Source: Massilia agilis (GTDB lineage Bacteria > Pseudomonadota > Gammaproteobacteria > Burkholderiales > Burkholderiaceae_D). Taken from it: a DNA stretch of 64,000 nt. The DNA is taken from assembly GCF_024756255.1 (NCBI RefSeq), contig NZ_JANUHB010000001.1, positions 930,001-994,000 on the forward strand, read 5' to 3'. A model generated the notes under the pieces. It worked only from the letters and a program-made list of their open reading frames with translations, was not told the origin of the DNA and made no database searches. Within the stretch, counting starts at the first letter, position 1. Each line of letters opens with the position of its first letter. Shown here one piece after another: positions 26,279 through 38,646 of the stretch. The position numbers and the translations under genes are program-made.

Positions 26279-26404
26279 ACTAGAGTCCGTTGTTGGGTCA
26301 ACACTATACTCCGGCTGCCTGTTTGGGGCAGTACGGTATTTTTACTGTATTTGCTACTTGCTGCGGGCTAACGTGCTGCGCCCTGCGCAGCACTGCTGCT
26401 GCCG

Positions 26405-26490
26405 CTTGAACGCGTGGGCAGCAAGCTGCCCACCCTACCCTCTGCCGCGGCCGTCGTAGGGTGGGCGGGTCTCCCGCCCACGCGTCCAGC
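26405..26490. repeat. GTAGGGTGGGC repeat, copy 4
   Basis: Two units arranged outwards: TTGAACGCGTGGGCAG...GCCCACCCTAC, a short spacer, then GTAGGGTGGGCGGG...CCCACGCG. It sits inside the sdhB-sdhE gap of an otherwise tight operon. Confidence 0.85.
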
Positions 26491-26513
26491 CAGCCGCAGC
26501 AAAACCGATCCGC

Positions 26514-27224
26514 TTAGATCGCGCGGCGCACCAGCATTTCCTTGATCTTGCCGATCGCCTTGTTCGGATTCAGGCCCTTCGGGCACACGTCCGTGCAGTT
26601 CATGATCGAGTGGCAGCGGAACAGGCGGTACGGGTCTTCCAGGTTGTCCAGGCGCTCGCTGGTCGCTTCGTCGCGGCTGTCGGCGATGAAGCGGTAGGCT
26701 TGCAGCAGGCCAGCCGGACCGACGAACTTGTCCGGGTTCCACCAGAACGACGGGCACGAGGTCGAGCAGCAGGCGCACAGGATGCACTCGTACAGGCCGT
26801 CGAGCTCTTCGCGCTCTTCCGGGGTCTGCAGGCGCTCTTTCTCCGGCGGGATCGAGTCGTTGATCAGGTACGGCTTGATCGAGTGGTACTGCTTGAAGAA
26901 GTTGGTCATATCCACGATCAGGTCGCGGATCACCGGCAGGCCCGGCAGCGGACGCAGCACGATCGGCTGGGTCAGCTCGTTCAGGTTGGTGGTGCAGGCC
27001 AGGCCGTTCTTGCCGTTGATGTTCATCGCGTCCGAACCGCACACGCCTTCGCGGCACGAGCGGCGCAGCGCCAGCGAGTCATCGACGTCGGACTTGATGC
27101 GCTGGAGCACGTCCAGCAGCATCTTGTCGGTGTCCTTGCATTCGACCGTAACGTCTTGCATGTAGGGCTTCGTATCCTTGTCCGGATCGTAGCGGTAAAT
27201 CTTGAGTTGGACTGTGCGTGCCAT
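26514..27224 (-). CDS. sdhB: Succinate dehydrogenase iron-sulphur subunit
   Basis: A 236-residue protein. The 2Fe-2S site is in [20 protein letters not shown] with the later ACTTNL. The 4Fe-4S and 3Fe-4S sites are in [18 protein letters not shown] and [17 protein letters not shown]. It carries electrons from SdhA to the quinone site. It is 50 bases downstream of sdhA. Confidence 0.97.
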   Translation of the reverse strand: MARTVQLKIYRYDPDKDTKPYMQDVTVECKDTDKMLLDVLQRIKSDVDDSLALRRSCREGVCGSDAMNINGKNGLACTTNLNELTQPIVLRPLPGLPVIRDLIVDMTNFFKQYHSIKPYLINDSIPPEKERLQTPEEREELDGLYECILCACCSTSCPSFWWNPDKFVGPAGLLQAYRFIADSRDEATSERLDNLEDPYRLFRCHSIMNCTDVCPKGLNPNKAIGKIKEMLVRRAI

Positions 27225-27274
27225 GTTTTACCTATCTTGTGGCGGCCGGGATCGTGGCCCGGCCGCAAAACTAT

Positions 27275-29053
27275 TTAGAAAGTACGTGCTTTCGGCTTGA
27301 AGGTCTCGACCGTCAGGGGCTGGGTGCGCACCGGCTTGTACTCGAGGCGGTTGCCCGACGAGAAGAACAGCGTGTGCTTCATCCAGTTTTCGTCGTCGCG
27401 GGTCGGGAAGTCGCTGTGCGCGTGGGCGCCGCGCGATTCCTTGCGTGCCGCTGCCGAGATCATGGTGGCCTTGGCCGTTTCGATCAGGTTCTCCACTTCC
27501 AGCGCTTCGACGCGGGCGGTGTTGAAGACCTTCGACTTGTCCTTGAACGAGATGTGCTTGACGCGCTCTTCGAGCTTGAGGATTTCCTTGGCGCCGGCGT
27601 CCAGCAGTTCCTGGGTACGGAACACGCCGCAGTACTTCTGCATCGAGGCACGGATGTCGTTGGCCACGCCCTGCACTTTTTCGCCACCGGTCGAGGTTTC
27701 GATGCGGTTCAGGCGGCTCAGGGCGAAGTCGGCAGCGTCCGCCGGCGCCGGCTTCTGCTCTTGCTGGTCCAGCTTCTGCGCGATGATGTGGTTGCCGGCG
27801 GCACGGCCGAACACCACCAGGTCGAGCAGCGAGTTGGTGCCCAGGCGGTTGGCGCCGTGCACCGACACGCACGAGCATTCGCCGATCGCGTACAGGCCGT
27901 TGACGATCTTCTCGCCACCTTTGCCGTCAGGCGTGACGACCTGGCCGTGGATGTTGGTCGGGATACCGCCCATCTGGTAGTGGATGGTCGGCACGACCGG
28001 GATCGGTTCCTTGGTCGCATCGACGTTGGCGAACTTGTGGCCGATTTCCAGGATCGACGGCAGGCGCTTGCGGATGGTGTCCGCGCCGATGTGGCGCAGG
28101 TCGAGCAGCACGTGGTCCTTGTTCGGGCCGCAGCCGCGGCCTTCCTTGATCTCCTGGTCCATCGAGCGCGACACGAAGTCGCGCGGCGCCAGGTCTTTCA
28201 GGGTCGGCGCGTAGCGCTCCATGAAGCGTTCGCCGTTGCTGTTGATCAGGATGCCGCCTTCGCCGCGCACGCCTTCGGTGATCAGGACGCCCGCGCCGGA
28301 CACGCCGGTCGGGTGGAACTGCCAGAACTCCATGTCCTGCAGCGGGATGCCGGCGCGCGCCGCCATGCCCATGCCGTCGCCGGTGTTGATGAAGGCGTTG
28401 GTCGAGGCCGCGAAGATGCGGCCGGCGCCGCCGGTGGCGAAGATGGTGGTCTTCGCTTCCAGCTGCATGACTTCGCCGGTTTCCATTTCCAGGGCCACCA
28501 CGCCGAGCACGTCGCCGTCGGCGTCGCGGATCAGGTCCAGCGCCATCCATTCGACGAAGAAGTGGGTGCGGGCGCGCACGTTGCGCTGGTACAGGGTGTG
28601 CAGCAGGGCGTGGCCGGTACGGTCAGCCGCGGCGCAGGCGCGCTGCACCGGCTTTTCGCCGAAGTTGGCGGTGTGGCCGCCGAACGGGCGCTGGTAGATG
28701 GTGCCGTCCGGGTTGCGGTCGAATGGCATGCCGAAGTGTTCCAGCTCGTACACGACCTTCGGTGCTTCGCGGCACATGAACTCGATCGCGTCCTGGTCGC
28801 CCAGGTAGTCGCCACCCTTGACGGTGTCGAACATGTGCCAGTACCAGTCGTCCTCGCTCATGTTGCCCAGCGACGCACCGATGCCGCCCTGGGCCGCCAC
28901 GGTGTGCGAACGGGTCGGGAACACTTTCGACAGCACCGCCACGTTCAGGCCGGCTTCTGCCAGCTGCAGCGATGCACGCATGCCGGAACCGCCGGCGCCA
29001 ACGATAATTACGTCAAAGTGACGGGTAGGGATTGCAGATTTGATTGCTGCCAC
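27275..29053 (-). CDS. sdhA: Succinate dehydrogenase flavoprotein subunit
   Basis: A 592-residue protein read from GTG 29053, which starts two bases after the sdhD stop and gives the usual [20 protein letters not shown] opening; the longer reading to 29107 lies inside sdhD. FAD loop [15 protein letters not shown], covalent-flavin His region [16 protein letters not shown], and active-site region [20 protein letters not shown]. It oxidises succinate to fumarate. Confidence 0.97.
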   Translation of the reverse strand: MAAIKSAIPTRHFDVIIVGAGGSGMRASLQLAEAGLNVAVLSKVFPTRSHTVAAQGGIGASLGNMSEDDWYWHMFDTVKGGDYLGDQDAIEFMCREAPKVVYELEHFGMPFDRNPDGTIYQRPFGGHTANFGEKPVQRACAAADRTGHALLHTLYQRNVRARTHFFVEWMALDLIRDADGDVLGVVALEMETGEVMQLEAKTTIFATGGAGRIFAASTNAFINTGDGMGMAARAGIPLQDMEFWQFHPTGVSGAGVLITEGVRGEGGILINSNGERFMERYAPTLKDLAPRDFVSRSMDQEIKEGRGCGPNKDHVLLDLRHIGADTIRKRLPSILEIGHKFANVDATKEPIPVVPTIHYQMGGIPTNIHGQVVTPDGKGGEKIVNGLYAIGECSCVSVHGANRLGTNSLLDLVVFGRAAGNHIIAQKLDQQEQKPAPADAADFALSRLNRIETSTGGEKVQGVANDIRASMQKYCGVFRTQELLDAGAKEILKLEERVKHISFKDKSKVFNTARVEALEVENLIETAKATMISAAARKESRGAHAHSDFPTRDDENWMKHTLFFSSGNRLEYKPVRTQPLTVETFKPKARTF

Positions 29054-29055
29054 GA

Positions 29056-29421
29056 TTAAACGCTCCACAGAATTTGAATCATCCAGACGGCATAGGCCAC
29101 CAGGCATGCGATCGTGACGAGTTGCAGGAACAGGCGTACGCCAACCGGCTTGATGTAGTCCATCCAGATGTCACGCACACCAACCCAGGCGTGGTAGAAC
29201 AGGCCCAGGAAGGTCACGGCCGAGAACAGCTTGAACCACTGGCGGGCAAACAGGGACGCCCAGCCTTCGTAGGAAAAATTCTGTGCAGTGAGGAAGGCGC
29301 CGAGCAGGACGACGGTGTAGACCACCATGAGGATCGCGGTCACGCGTTGCGCCAGCCAGTCCTTGACGCCGTAGTGCGCGCCGACGACCAGGCGCTTCGG
29401 TCCGATGTTATTCTTTGCCAT
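29056..29421 (-). CDS. sdhD: Succinate dehydrogenase membrane anchor subunit
   Basis: A 121-residue protein with three membrane helices ([60 protein letters not shown]). The haem ligand His is in [20 protein letters not shown], a conserved SdhD signature. It overlaps sdhC by one base (TAATG). Confidence 0.94.
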   Translation of the reverse strand: MAKNNIGPKRLVVGAHYGVKDWLAQRVTAILMVVYTVVLLGAFLTAQNFSYEGWASLFARQWFKLFSAVTFLGLFYHAWVGVRDIWMDYIKPVGVRLFLQLVTIACLVAYAVWMIQILWSV

Positions 29422-29846
29422 TAAAACACTCCAAACAGTTTGAGGGCGACCAGCACGGTCAGCGCCAGGCTGATCACCAGCACCCAGCGTGCGGTGCGCT
29501 GCGAGGCGTCCTTGTCCAGGGCCATGTGGTTGTCCATGAACAGGTGGCGGATGCCGGCGGTAAAGTGGTGCAGGTAGGCCCAGGACAGGCCAAGGAGGAT
29601 GATCTTCACGAAGACGTTATCGACGATGCCCGCGAAGTGGGCAAACGAAATCTCCGAGCGCAGGCTTTCCTGCAGCAGGTAGAGCAGGAACGGCAGCAGC
29701 AGGAACATCCCGGCGCCGCTGACGCGGTGCAGGATCGAAACCATGGCCGACGGCGGCATGCGATAGTTAGACGTAATGTCGGAAAAGTTGACATTACGGA
29801 ATTCCGGCCGCTCCTTTTTGGGAACCTCTCTCACGGCTTCGGACAT
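29421..29846 (-). CDS. sdhC: Succinate dehydrogenase cytochrome b556 subunit
   Basis: A 141-residue membrane protein. The SdhC signature RMPPSAMVSILHRVSGAGMF is followed by helices, and HHFTAGIRHLFMDNH carries the haem b ligand. It is the first sdh gene; its promoter should be in 29847-30053. Confidence 0.95.
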   Translation of the reverse strand: MSEAVREVPKKERPEFRNVNFSDITSNYRMPPSAMVSILHRVSGAGMFLLLPFLLYLLQESLRSEISFAHFAGIVDNVFVKIILLGLSWAYLHHFTAGIRHLFMDNHMALDKDASQRTARWVLVISLALTVLVALKLFGVF

Positions 29847-29889
29847 ACAACACCTCCCTTAGACTGACAAATGTAAAGAACCCTTCATT

Positions 29890-29936
29890 GTTACCGATTT
29901 TCGGTGGCTGCACCAACCACACCGAATCGGTTACTG
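29890..29936. promoter_or_regulatory. Imperfect inverted repeat upstream of sdhC
   Basis: Arms GTTACCGATTTTCGGTGG and CCACACCGAATCGGTTAC face each other about 45 to 90 bases upstream of the sdhC start. It may be an operator or part of the leader; nothing more can be said from the sequence. Confidence 0.4.
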
Positions 29937-30053
29937 GCTTTTTGCGACAAGACCGGGTCGTCCCCTGCCGCTTTCCAATAAACAACACATTTTAATCGCT
30001 GGAAGCAAACGGCGCAGGCTGTCCTGGCGCTTGCCTCCGGCGTAGTTACCGCC

Positions 30054-30818
30054 TTACGACAATTCGCTCAGGTAGTGGTGGCGCGCGGTCAGGTACATCC
30101 CGCGCCGCAGTTCCACCGCCTTGTCCCCGTAGGTGAACGAGACCCGCTCCGCGCACAACAGCGGCGTGCCCTCGGCCACGCCCAGCAGATGGGCCGCGGC
30201 CGGGTCCGCCGCCACGGCCTTGATCTTTTCGCTCGCGCGGATCATGCGCGTGCCGAATTCCGATTCGAACAACCCGTACATCGGACCTTTGTACTCGACC
30301 AGTCGTTCCGCCGTCAGCCCCTTGAACAGCTGCCCCGGCAGCCACAGTTCTTCCAGGATCGCCGGCACCCCGTCGAAGGACTGCACGCGCTTGATATAGA
30401 CCACCGCGTCGCCAGAACGCAACTCGAGCAGGCGCGCGACCTCGGCCGGCGCACGCATGCGCTTGACTTCGATGAAGCGGCTCTCGGGATGGTGCGGCAC
30501 GCCCTCGTCGGGCATCAGGCGCAGGAAGCGGTAGTGGGCGCGCTCTTCGTGGTGGGTGGCGACAAAGGTGCCCTTGCCCTGGCGGCGCACCACCAGGTTT
30601 TCGGCGGACAGCTCGTCGATCGCCTTGCGCACGGTGCCCTGGCTGACCTTGAAACGGGCAGCCAGTTCGACTTCGCTGGGCATCAGCTCGCCGGGCTTCC
30701 ATTCGCCCGACTGCAGACTTTGCGTGATCAATGCCTTGATCTGCTGATACAGCGGACTGAAGGTTGGCGAGGCGCCTTGTACGGCGTCACCGCCCGGATT
30801 GGACGATGCTGGGTTCAT
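30054..30818 (-). CDS. GntR-family regulator with UTRA domain
   Basis: A 254-residue HutC-type regulator started at ATG 30818; the reading frame stays open further upstream but that part is opposite mdh. N-terminal winged helix: FSPLYQQIKALITQSLQSGE then LMPSEVELAARFKVSQGTVR. C-terminal UTRA effector domain: FIEVKRMRAPAEVARLLELR through LRRGMYLTARHHYLSEL. It sits between sdhC and the divergent mdh, with a perfect palindrome just upstream, so control of TCA genes and of itself is the natural reading. Confidence 0.92.
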   Translation of the reverse strand: MNPASSNPGGDAVQGASPTFSPLYQQIKALITQSLQSGEWKPGELMPSEVELAARFKVSQGTVRKAIDELSAENLVVRRQGKGTFVATHHEERAHYRFLRLMPDEGVPHHPESRFIEVKRMRAPAEVARLLELRSGDAVVYIKRVQSFDGVPAILEELWLPGQLFKGLTAERLVEYKGPMYGLFESEFGTRMIRASEKIKAVAADPAAAHLLGVAEGTPLLCAERVSFTYGDKAVELRRGMYLTARHHYLSELS

Positions 30819-30876
30819 AAACAACCATTTCACCACAAAACCCCCTGCCCGTCCAGAGGAAAGGGTCAAGAGATCT

Positions 30877-30890
30877 GTCTTATATAAGAC
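30877..30890. promoter_or_regulatory. Perfect palindrome GTCTTATATAAGAC, probable GntR operator
   Basis: A 14-bp perfect palindrome, AT-rich in a GC-rich setting, 59 bases upstream of the GntR start and 184 bases before mdh. TCTTATATAAGA-like sites suit HutC/GntR dimers. The binding partner is inferred from position. Confidence 0.6.
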
Positions 30891-31073
30891 ATATGATATG
30901 AATTGACAGATGGAATAGCACAGGACTACACTCGCGGACGAATCGGCTCGCCGGTGTGCCTGGCACGGCACGCACGCTGTCCGATTGACGGATGCTGTTT
31001 TGGTATCATCTCGGTTTCCCGAACAGGCTCCCTCGGCTTGCCCCGTTTTCATTCCCACTTTTGGAGATTCATC

Positions 31074-32063
31074 ATGGCTAAAACCCCCAAGCGCGTCGCG
31101 GTAACCGGCGCGGCCGGCCAGATCGGCTATTCGCTGCTGTTCCGCATCGCCAACGGCGACCTGCTGGGCAAGGACCAGCCGGTCATCCTGCAGCTGCTCG
31201 AAATCGACAATGAGAAGGCTCAGAAGGCGCTCAAGGGCGTCATGATGGAACTGGAAGACTGCGCGTTCCCGCTGCTGGCCGGCATGACCGCGCACAGCGA
31301 CCCGATGACCGCATTCAAGGACGCCGACGTGGCCCTGCTGGTCGGCGCCCGCCCGCGCGGCCCCGGCATGGAGCGCAAGGACCTGCTGGAAGCGAACGCC
31401 CAGATCTTCACCGTGCAGGGCAAGGCGCTGGACGCCGTCGCTTCGCGCGACGTCAAAGTGCTGGTGGTCGGCAACCCGGCCAACACCAACGCCTACATCG
31501 CCATGAAGTCGGCCCCGAACCTGCCGGCCAAGAACTTCACCGCCATGCTGCGCCTGGACCACAACCGCGCCCTGTCGCAAGTGGCTGCCAAGACCGGCAC
31601 GGCCGTCGGCGACATCGAGAAACTGTGCGTGTGGGGCAACCACTCGCCGACCATGTACGCTGACTACCGCTTCGCCACCGTCGGCGGCAAGTCGGTCAAG
31701 GACATGATCAACGACCAGGAATGGAACCGCGACGTGTTCCTGCCGACCGTCGGCAAGCGCGGCGCCGCCATCATCGACGCCCGCGGCGCCTCGTCGGCAG
31801 CTTCGGCCGCCAACGCCGCAATCGACCACGTGCATGACTGGGTCCTCGGCACCGCCGGCAAGTGGACCACGATGGGCGTGCCGTCGGACGGTTCGTATGG
31901 TATCCCGGAAGGCATCATCTTCGGCTTCCCGGTCACCACCGAGAACGGCGAGTACAAGATCGTGCAAGGCCTGGAGATCGACGAGTTCTCGCGCGAGCGC
32001 ATCAACAAGACCCTGGCCGAGCTGGAAGAAGAGCGCGCCGGCGTTGCTCACCTGCTGAAGTAA
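31074..32063 (+). CDS. mdh: Malate dehydrogenase
   Basis: A 329-residue NAD-dependent enzyme. NAD loop [19 protein letters not shown], substrate arginines in [18 protein letters not shown], catalytic Asp/His region LDHNRALSQ and [12 protein letters not shown]. The start ATG 31074 follows TTGGAGA. It oxidises malate to oxaloacetate, which feeds citrate synthase. It is divergent from the GntR gene and followed by the citrate-lyase-like gene. Confidence 0.96.
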   Translation: MAKTPKRVAVTGAAGQIGYSLLFRIANGDLLGKDQPVILQLLEIDNEKAQKALKGVMMELEDCAFPLLAGMTAHSDPMTAFKDADVALLVGARPRGPGMERKDLLEANAQIFTVQGKALDAVASRDVKVLVVGNPANTNAYIAMKSAPNLPAKNFTAMLRLDHNRALSQVAAKTGTAVGDIEKLCVWGNHSPTMYADYRFATVGGKSVKDMINDQEWNRDVFLPTVGKRGAAIIDARGASSAASAANAAIDHVHDWVLGTAGKWTTMGVPSDGSYGIPEGIIFGFPVTTENGEYKIVQGLEIDEFSRERINKTLAELEEERAGVAHLLK

Positions 32064-32166
32064 TCGCAATCAAGCGGCGTTCGTGGAGGCCAGGCCAACC
32101 GTTCGCCGCACCCGCCGTGCCGCCGCATCCAGCGGCACGGCGGCTCCCGCACACCCGAACACAAGC

Positions 32167-33156
32167 ATGCATCCTTCCGAGGTTTTATTCCAGGGCAAAC
32201 GCCAGCCGCTGCTGCTGCCGGCCTGCGACCATTACGCAGGTTCCGACAAGCTGATGCGCAAATCGATGGCCCTGCAACAAGAGCTTGGCCCGCTGTTCGA
32301 CATCACCTTCGACTGTGAAGATGGCGCCGCCGCCGGCCACGAGGCCGAGCACGCACAGCTGATCGCCGCGCTCATCAATTCCGACGACAACCGCTTCAAC
32401 CGCATCGGCGCGCGCCTGCACGATGTGACCCACCCGCATTTCGAGCAGGACGTGGCCACCATCGTCGGCCAGGCCGCGCACAAGCTGGCCTACGTGGTGC
32501 TGCCCAAGCCGGGCGGGCTGGCCGACGTGCAGCAGGCGCTCGACATCATCAACCGCCACGCCGTGGCCGCCGGGCGCGCGGCGCTGCCGGTGCACGTGCT
32601 GATCGAAACGCACGGCGCCCTGCATGACGCCTACCAGATCGCGGCGCTGCCGCAGGTCGAGTGCCTGTCGTTCGGCATCATGGATTTCGTCTCGGCGCAC
32701 TTCGGCGCCATTCCCGCCAGCGCCATGCGCACGCCCGGCCAGTTCACCCACCCGCTGGTGGTGCGCGCAAAGCTGGAGATGGTTGCGGCAGCTCATGCGC
32801 ATGGCAAGGTCGCCTCGCATAATGTCACCACCGAGATCAAGGACAGCGCGGTGGTCGCCAACGACGCCCAGCGCGCTGCCGGCGAGTTCGGTTTCACGCG
32901 CATGTGGAGCATTCATCCGGACCAGATCAAGCCGATCATCAAGGCGTTCACGCCGCGGCTGTCGGAGGTGAATGAAGCGACCAACATCATCCTGGACGCC
33001 ATCGCGGCAAACTGGGGCCCCATCGCCCAGCATGGCCGCTTGCACGACCGCGCCAGCTACCGATATTATTGGACGGTGTTGCAGCGCGCGAAGCTGGCAG
33101 GCCTTGCGCTGCCGGAGGCCGCGGCGGCAATCCTCAACCACAAGGAATCGATCTAA
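32167..33156 (+). CDS. HpcH/HpaI aldolase / citrate lyase beta-like protein
   Basis: A 329-residue TIM-barrel protein of the CitE-like group. Landmarks: DITFDCEDGAAAGHEAEHAQ (metal-binding Asp/Glu), RIGARLHDVTHPHFEQD, LIETHGALHDAYQIAAL and MWSIHPDQIKPIIKAF. Such enzymes cleave or form malyl/citramalyl-type CoA thioesters or keto-hydroxy acids; there are no citrate lyase alpha or gamma genes here, so true citrate lyase is unlikely. Start MHPSEVLFQ at 32167. Its stop overlaps the next gene by one base. Confidence 0.88.
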   Translation: MHPSEVLFQGKRQPLLLPACDHYAGSDKLMRKSMALQQELGPLFDITFDCEDGAAAGHEAEHAQLIAALINSDDNRFNRIGARLHDVTHPHFEQDVATIVGQAAHKLAYVVLPKPGGLADVQQALDIINRHAVAAGRAALPVHVLIETHGALHDAYQIAALPQVECLSFGIMDFVSAHFGAIPASAMRTPGQFTHPLVVRAKLEMVAAAHAHGKVASHNVTTEIKDSAVVANDAQRAAGEFGFTRMWSIHPDQIKPIIKAFTPRLSEVNEATNIILDAIAANWGPIAQHGRLHDRASYRYYWTVLQRAKLAGLALPEAAAAILNHKESI

Positions 33157-33644
33157 TGGCCATCCGACTGAAACACACCCTCGCCGCCTGCCTCGCCCTG
33201 CTGGCGGGCGCCAGCCTTGCGCCCGTCGCGCAGGCCACGCCCGAAACGCACCACGGCAAAATGCACAAGCACATGGCGAAAAAGGCCGAGCCGGCCAAGG
33301 ACGTGTTCGACGACAAGAACAATCCGGAACCGGACATCACCGACACCGTCACCACCGACTACAACTGCGAGCTCGGTAACAAGATCACCATTTACACGAA
33401 TGAGAAGGACACGGACCACATGGCGCTGCGCTGGAAACACCGGCTGCACCGCATGAACCGCATCGCCACCACCACCGGCGCGCAGCGGTTCGAAAATCCC
33501 GTGTCCGGCATCATCTGGATCGGCATCCCGTCCAAGGGTATCCTGCTCGACTCCAAGCTGAACCGCCAGCTGGCCAACGAGTGCAAGAGCGCCGAACAGT
33601 CCAAGCCGTTGGCCGCAACGTCGCCGGAGGCGAAACAAGGCTGA
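33156..33644 (+). CDS. Exported protein with MliC-like domain
   Basis: A 162-residue protein with signal peptide MAIRLKHTLAACLALLAGAS. The mature part DYNCELGNKITIYTNEKDTD, ALRWKHRLHRMNR, TTTGAQRFENPVSGIIWIG and LNRQLANECK follows the eight-strand pattern of MliC/C-type lysozyme inhibitors, with the first and last cysteines placed for the usual disulphide. The inhibitor role is not certain because the key SGxxY loop is only roughly kept (TTGAQRF). The start overlaps the upstream stop (TAATG). Confidence 0.68.
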   Translation: MAIRLKHTLAACLALLAGASLAPVAQATPETHHGKMHKHMAKKAEPAKDVFDDKNNPEPDITDTVTTDYNCELGNKITIYTNEKDTDHMALRWKHRLHRMNRIATTTGAQRFENPVSGIIWIGIPSKGILLDSKLNRQLANECKSAEQSKPLAATSPEAKQG

Positions 33645-33706
33645 TCCGTCGGCCCATTGTCACTCATCACTGATTAGCTAGAAAAAAACCCACTGAAGGA
33701 GAGGTC

Positions 33707-36415
<2,709 letters not shown>

Positions 36416-36451
36416 TCGACCGCTGCGCCCGCCTCGGCGGGCTGCACAAGG

Positions 36452-36480
36452 AGCGCCGGATTCGTCCGGCGCTTTTTTTT
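36452..36480 (+). terminator. Rho-independent terminator of acnA
   Basis: Nine-base stem AGCGCCGGA / TCCGGCGCT with TTCG tetraloop and an eight-base T run. Confidence 0.95.
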
Positions 36481-36504
36481 CGTCGCCACTAACCCTCGCC
36501 GCGC

Positions 36505-36605
36505 ATAGGGCGGGCGGGTTTCCCGCCCACGCGTTCAACAAAAGGCGGCGTTGTGGCAGCCCATGCGCTGGTTGGACGCGCGGGCAGACGAGCTGCCCAC
36601 CCTAC
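36505..36605. repeat. GTAGGGTGGGC repeat, copy 5
   Basis: Left unit slightly decayed (ATAGGGCGGGCGGG...CCCACGCGTTCAAC), right unit GGACGCGCGGGCAGACGAGC to GCCCACCCTAC. It directly follows the acnA terminator. Confidence 0.82.
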
Positions 36606-36744
36606 GTTGCTCCAGGCTAAATCTCGCCCCCATTACCCCCACCCGTGGGGGATGCCCTGGACGGTCCCGCTTGCTAGACTTGCCTGTTGCACAAGTATGT
36701 ACACCGGCGGCGCCCTGCTGCCACTGACAGGAAAGAGACCGAAC

Positions 36745-37596
36745 ATGAAACCGTGGACCAAATTGCTGGCCTTTCTGCTGCTCGCCCTGGCCGCCACCTG
36801 CGCGCTGGCCGCCGGCGGCAAGGACCCCGCCGACCTGGAAGGCACCGAAGAGCATCCGGAAGTCGTGCGCTTCCCCAACTTCTACATCGATAACAGCAAG
36901 CGCAACGACTACAACGAGGTCGCCTTCCCGGTGAAGGCCGGTCAGGAAAACAAGGGCGGCAAGTACTGGTTCGTGGACTACATCATCAAGGAAGGCAACC
37001 GTCATCCCAGCATTGTGGAACTGAAGAAGAACTACGAAAACGCCTTCAGGAAAAACGGCGGCAGCCTGGTCTATCACGGCCCGGACGGCGACGAGGCGAC
37101 CTATCGCCAGCCGCTCTCGGGCGGCGGCGAGCGCTGGATGCTGATGCACATCGACAACGAGGGCGAGCGCTACCAGCTCACCATCATCGACACCGCGGCC
37201 ATGGAGCAGAAGGTCGAGTTTTCGGCCGACCAGATGGCCGAGGCGATCAAGAAAGACGGCTTCATCGCCCTGAATGGCATCCTGTTTGACACCGGCAAAG
37301 CGACCATCAAGCCGGAGTCGCAGGCGCTGGTGGGCGAAGTCGTGGCGCTGCTCAAGAAGGATGCCTCGCTCAAGCTGTCCGTGGTCGGGCACACCGACAA
37401 CGTCGGCGACAAGAAGGGCAACCTGGAGCTGTCGAAGCAGCGTGCGGCCAGCGTGGTGCGCGCCCTGGTTGCCGGCGGCATCGACGCCAGGCGCCTGAAG
37501 GCCGACGGCAAGGGCGATACCGAGCCGGTGGGCGACAACCGCAAGGAAGACGGGCGCGCCCGGAACCGCCGCGTCGAACTGGTGAAATTCCAATGA
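36745..37596 (+). CDS. OmpA-family protein
   Basis: A 283-residue exported protein with signal peptide MKPWTKLLAFLLLALAATCA (start 36745 chosen so that the signal peptide is N-terminal). The N-terminal half is of unknown fold. The C-terminal OmpA domain has LNGILFDTGKATIKPESQAL, LSVVGHTDNVGDKKGNLELS and GDNRKEDGRARNRRVEL, which binds peptidoglycan. No barrel is present, so it is probably a periplasmic or lipid-free anchor protein. The next gene begins one base later. Confidence 0.9.
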   Translation: MKPWTKLLAFLLLALAATCALAAGGKDPADLEGTEEHPEVVRFPNFYIDNSKRNDYNEVAFPVKAGQENKGGKYWFVDYIIKEGNRHPSIVELKKNYENAFRKNGGSLVYHGPDGDEATYRQPLSGGGERWMLMHIDNEGERYQLTIIDTAAMEQKVEFSADQMAEAIKKDGFIALNGILFDTGKATIKPESQALVGEVVALLKKDASLKLSVVGHTDNVGDKKGNLELSKQRAASVVRALVAGGIDARRLKADGKGDTEPVGDNRKEDGRARNRRVELVKFQ

Positions 37597-37597
37597 C

Positions 37598-38461
37598 ATG
37601 ACCAAACCACAGTTACACCGTAAGGTGGCAGGCTTGCTCCTGCTGCCGTTGGCGATGGCCGGCAGCTGCGCGCCGGCTGCGACCTTCGACCATCTGTCCG
37701 GCGGCGAACAGGGCACGTTGCGCGTCGAGTTCGAGCTCAAGGGCAAGGAAGACGGGCGGCCGATCCACCGCACCGTCGTCATGGTCCTCAGGATGGAATC
37801 GGATGAGAGCTTCGAATGGGCCGACGACCACGACGTTGCAGGCCTGGCCGGCGCGGCGGCGCAACGCGAACAGGCGATGGCCGGCGCAAGCGCCGGCATG
37901 AACCAGCTGGACATGGCCGCCATCGCACGCACCTGCGACCGTGCACCCGACAGCGCCGAGTGCAAGGCTGGCCAGAAGGCCATGGCCGACGCGATGGCGC
38001 AGGTCGATTCCGCCATGCGCACTGGGCTGCCCGCCAACGGATCGGCCAGCCCATACAAGGACCGCGGCCATTCCTGGCACGGCCTCATGGCAGGCACTGC
38101 CTGCGGCACGATCGAGGGCAGACTGCTCGACCCGGGCCGGCCGGGCGGCACCACGCGCATTCCCACCGGCGCCAACGATGGCAGCAGCATGGCAACTTGC
38201 CTGCACAAGATTATCGTCGATCGCAAGAGCAACACGGCCCGGCTCATGATCAGCCCGTTCGAGGTGGCGCGGCCGGACAAGCAGGAACGGGGCTATTACC
38301 TGATCGAAGCGCTCGATTTGGCGGGCAACGCCAATGTGAGGACAGAGAACGGGGTGGAGCTGCGCAACATCCCGTTCAACGGCAACCGCCCGGCGGGAAC
38401 GGCTACCTATCGCGGCCCGCGCGGCGTCACCACGGTGCGCTGGACATTCGAGCGCCAGTAG
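37598..38461 (+). CDS. Exported protein of unknown function
   Basis: A 287-residue protein with a signal-like N-terminus (HRKVAGLLLLPLAMAGSCAP, possibly a lipobox-like cysteine). It has a beta-rich start (TLRVEFELKGKEDGRPIHRT), a helical middle, and paired cysteines in ARTCDRAPDSAECKAG and TACGTIEG. No family is recognised. It starts one base after the OmpA-family gene, so they form an operon and may work together at the envelope. Confidence 0.72.
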   Translation: MTKPQLHRKVAGLLLLPLAMAGSCAPAATFDHLSGGEQGTLRVEFELKGKEDGRPIHRTVVMVLRMESDESFEWADDHDVAGLAGAAAQREQAMAGASAGMNQLDMAAIARTCDRAPDSAECKAGQKAMADAMAQVDSAMRTGLPANGSASPYKDRGHSWHGLMAGTACGTIEGRLLDPGRPGGTTRIPTGANDGSSMATCLHKIIVDRKSNTARLMISPFEVARPDKQERGYYLIEALDLAGNANVRTENGVELRNIPFNGNRPAGTATYRGPRGVTTVRWTFERQ

Positions 38462-38646
38462 CATCCTTGCAAGCAGGAGCGGTGCCGCGACCGCTCTTGC
38501 CCCCTTCCCCCGCGGCGCAGCTATCCGGTCCGGCAACCGTTGTGTTCATGGCATGTGGCCGAATCAACTACAATAGAGGGCTACGGGTTTATCATCGGCC
38601 CGAGGATATCCACCAATCACTACCTAGAAGAGACTTTTCCAGCGCC

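Larger units (their letters stand above)
36416..36744. other. Intergenic region acnA / OmpA-like gene
   Basis: About 329 bases holding the acnA terminator, one full palindromic repeat (copy 5), and roughly 140 bases before the OmpA-like start that should carry its promoter. No gene is seen. Confidence 0.5.

Noticed and set aside
30819..32069. Long N-terminal extension of the GntR gene
   Set aside because: It would run opposite mdh; the winged-helix domain starts right after ATG 30818.
37816..38646. N-terminal extension of the DUF2863 gene
   Set aside because: It overlaps the preceding gene in another frame and has no similarity to the family.
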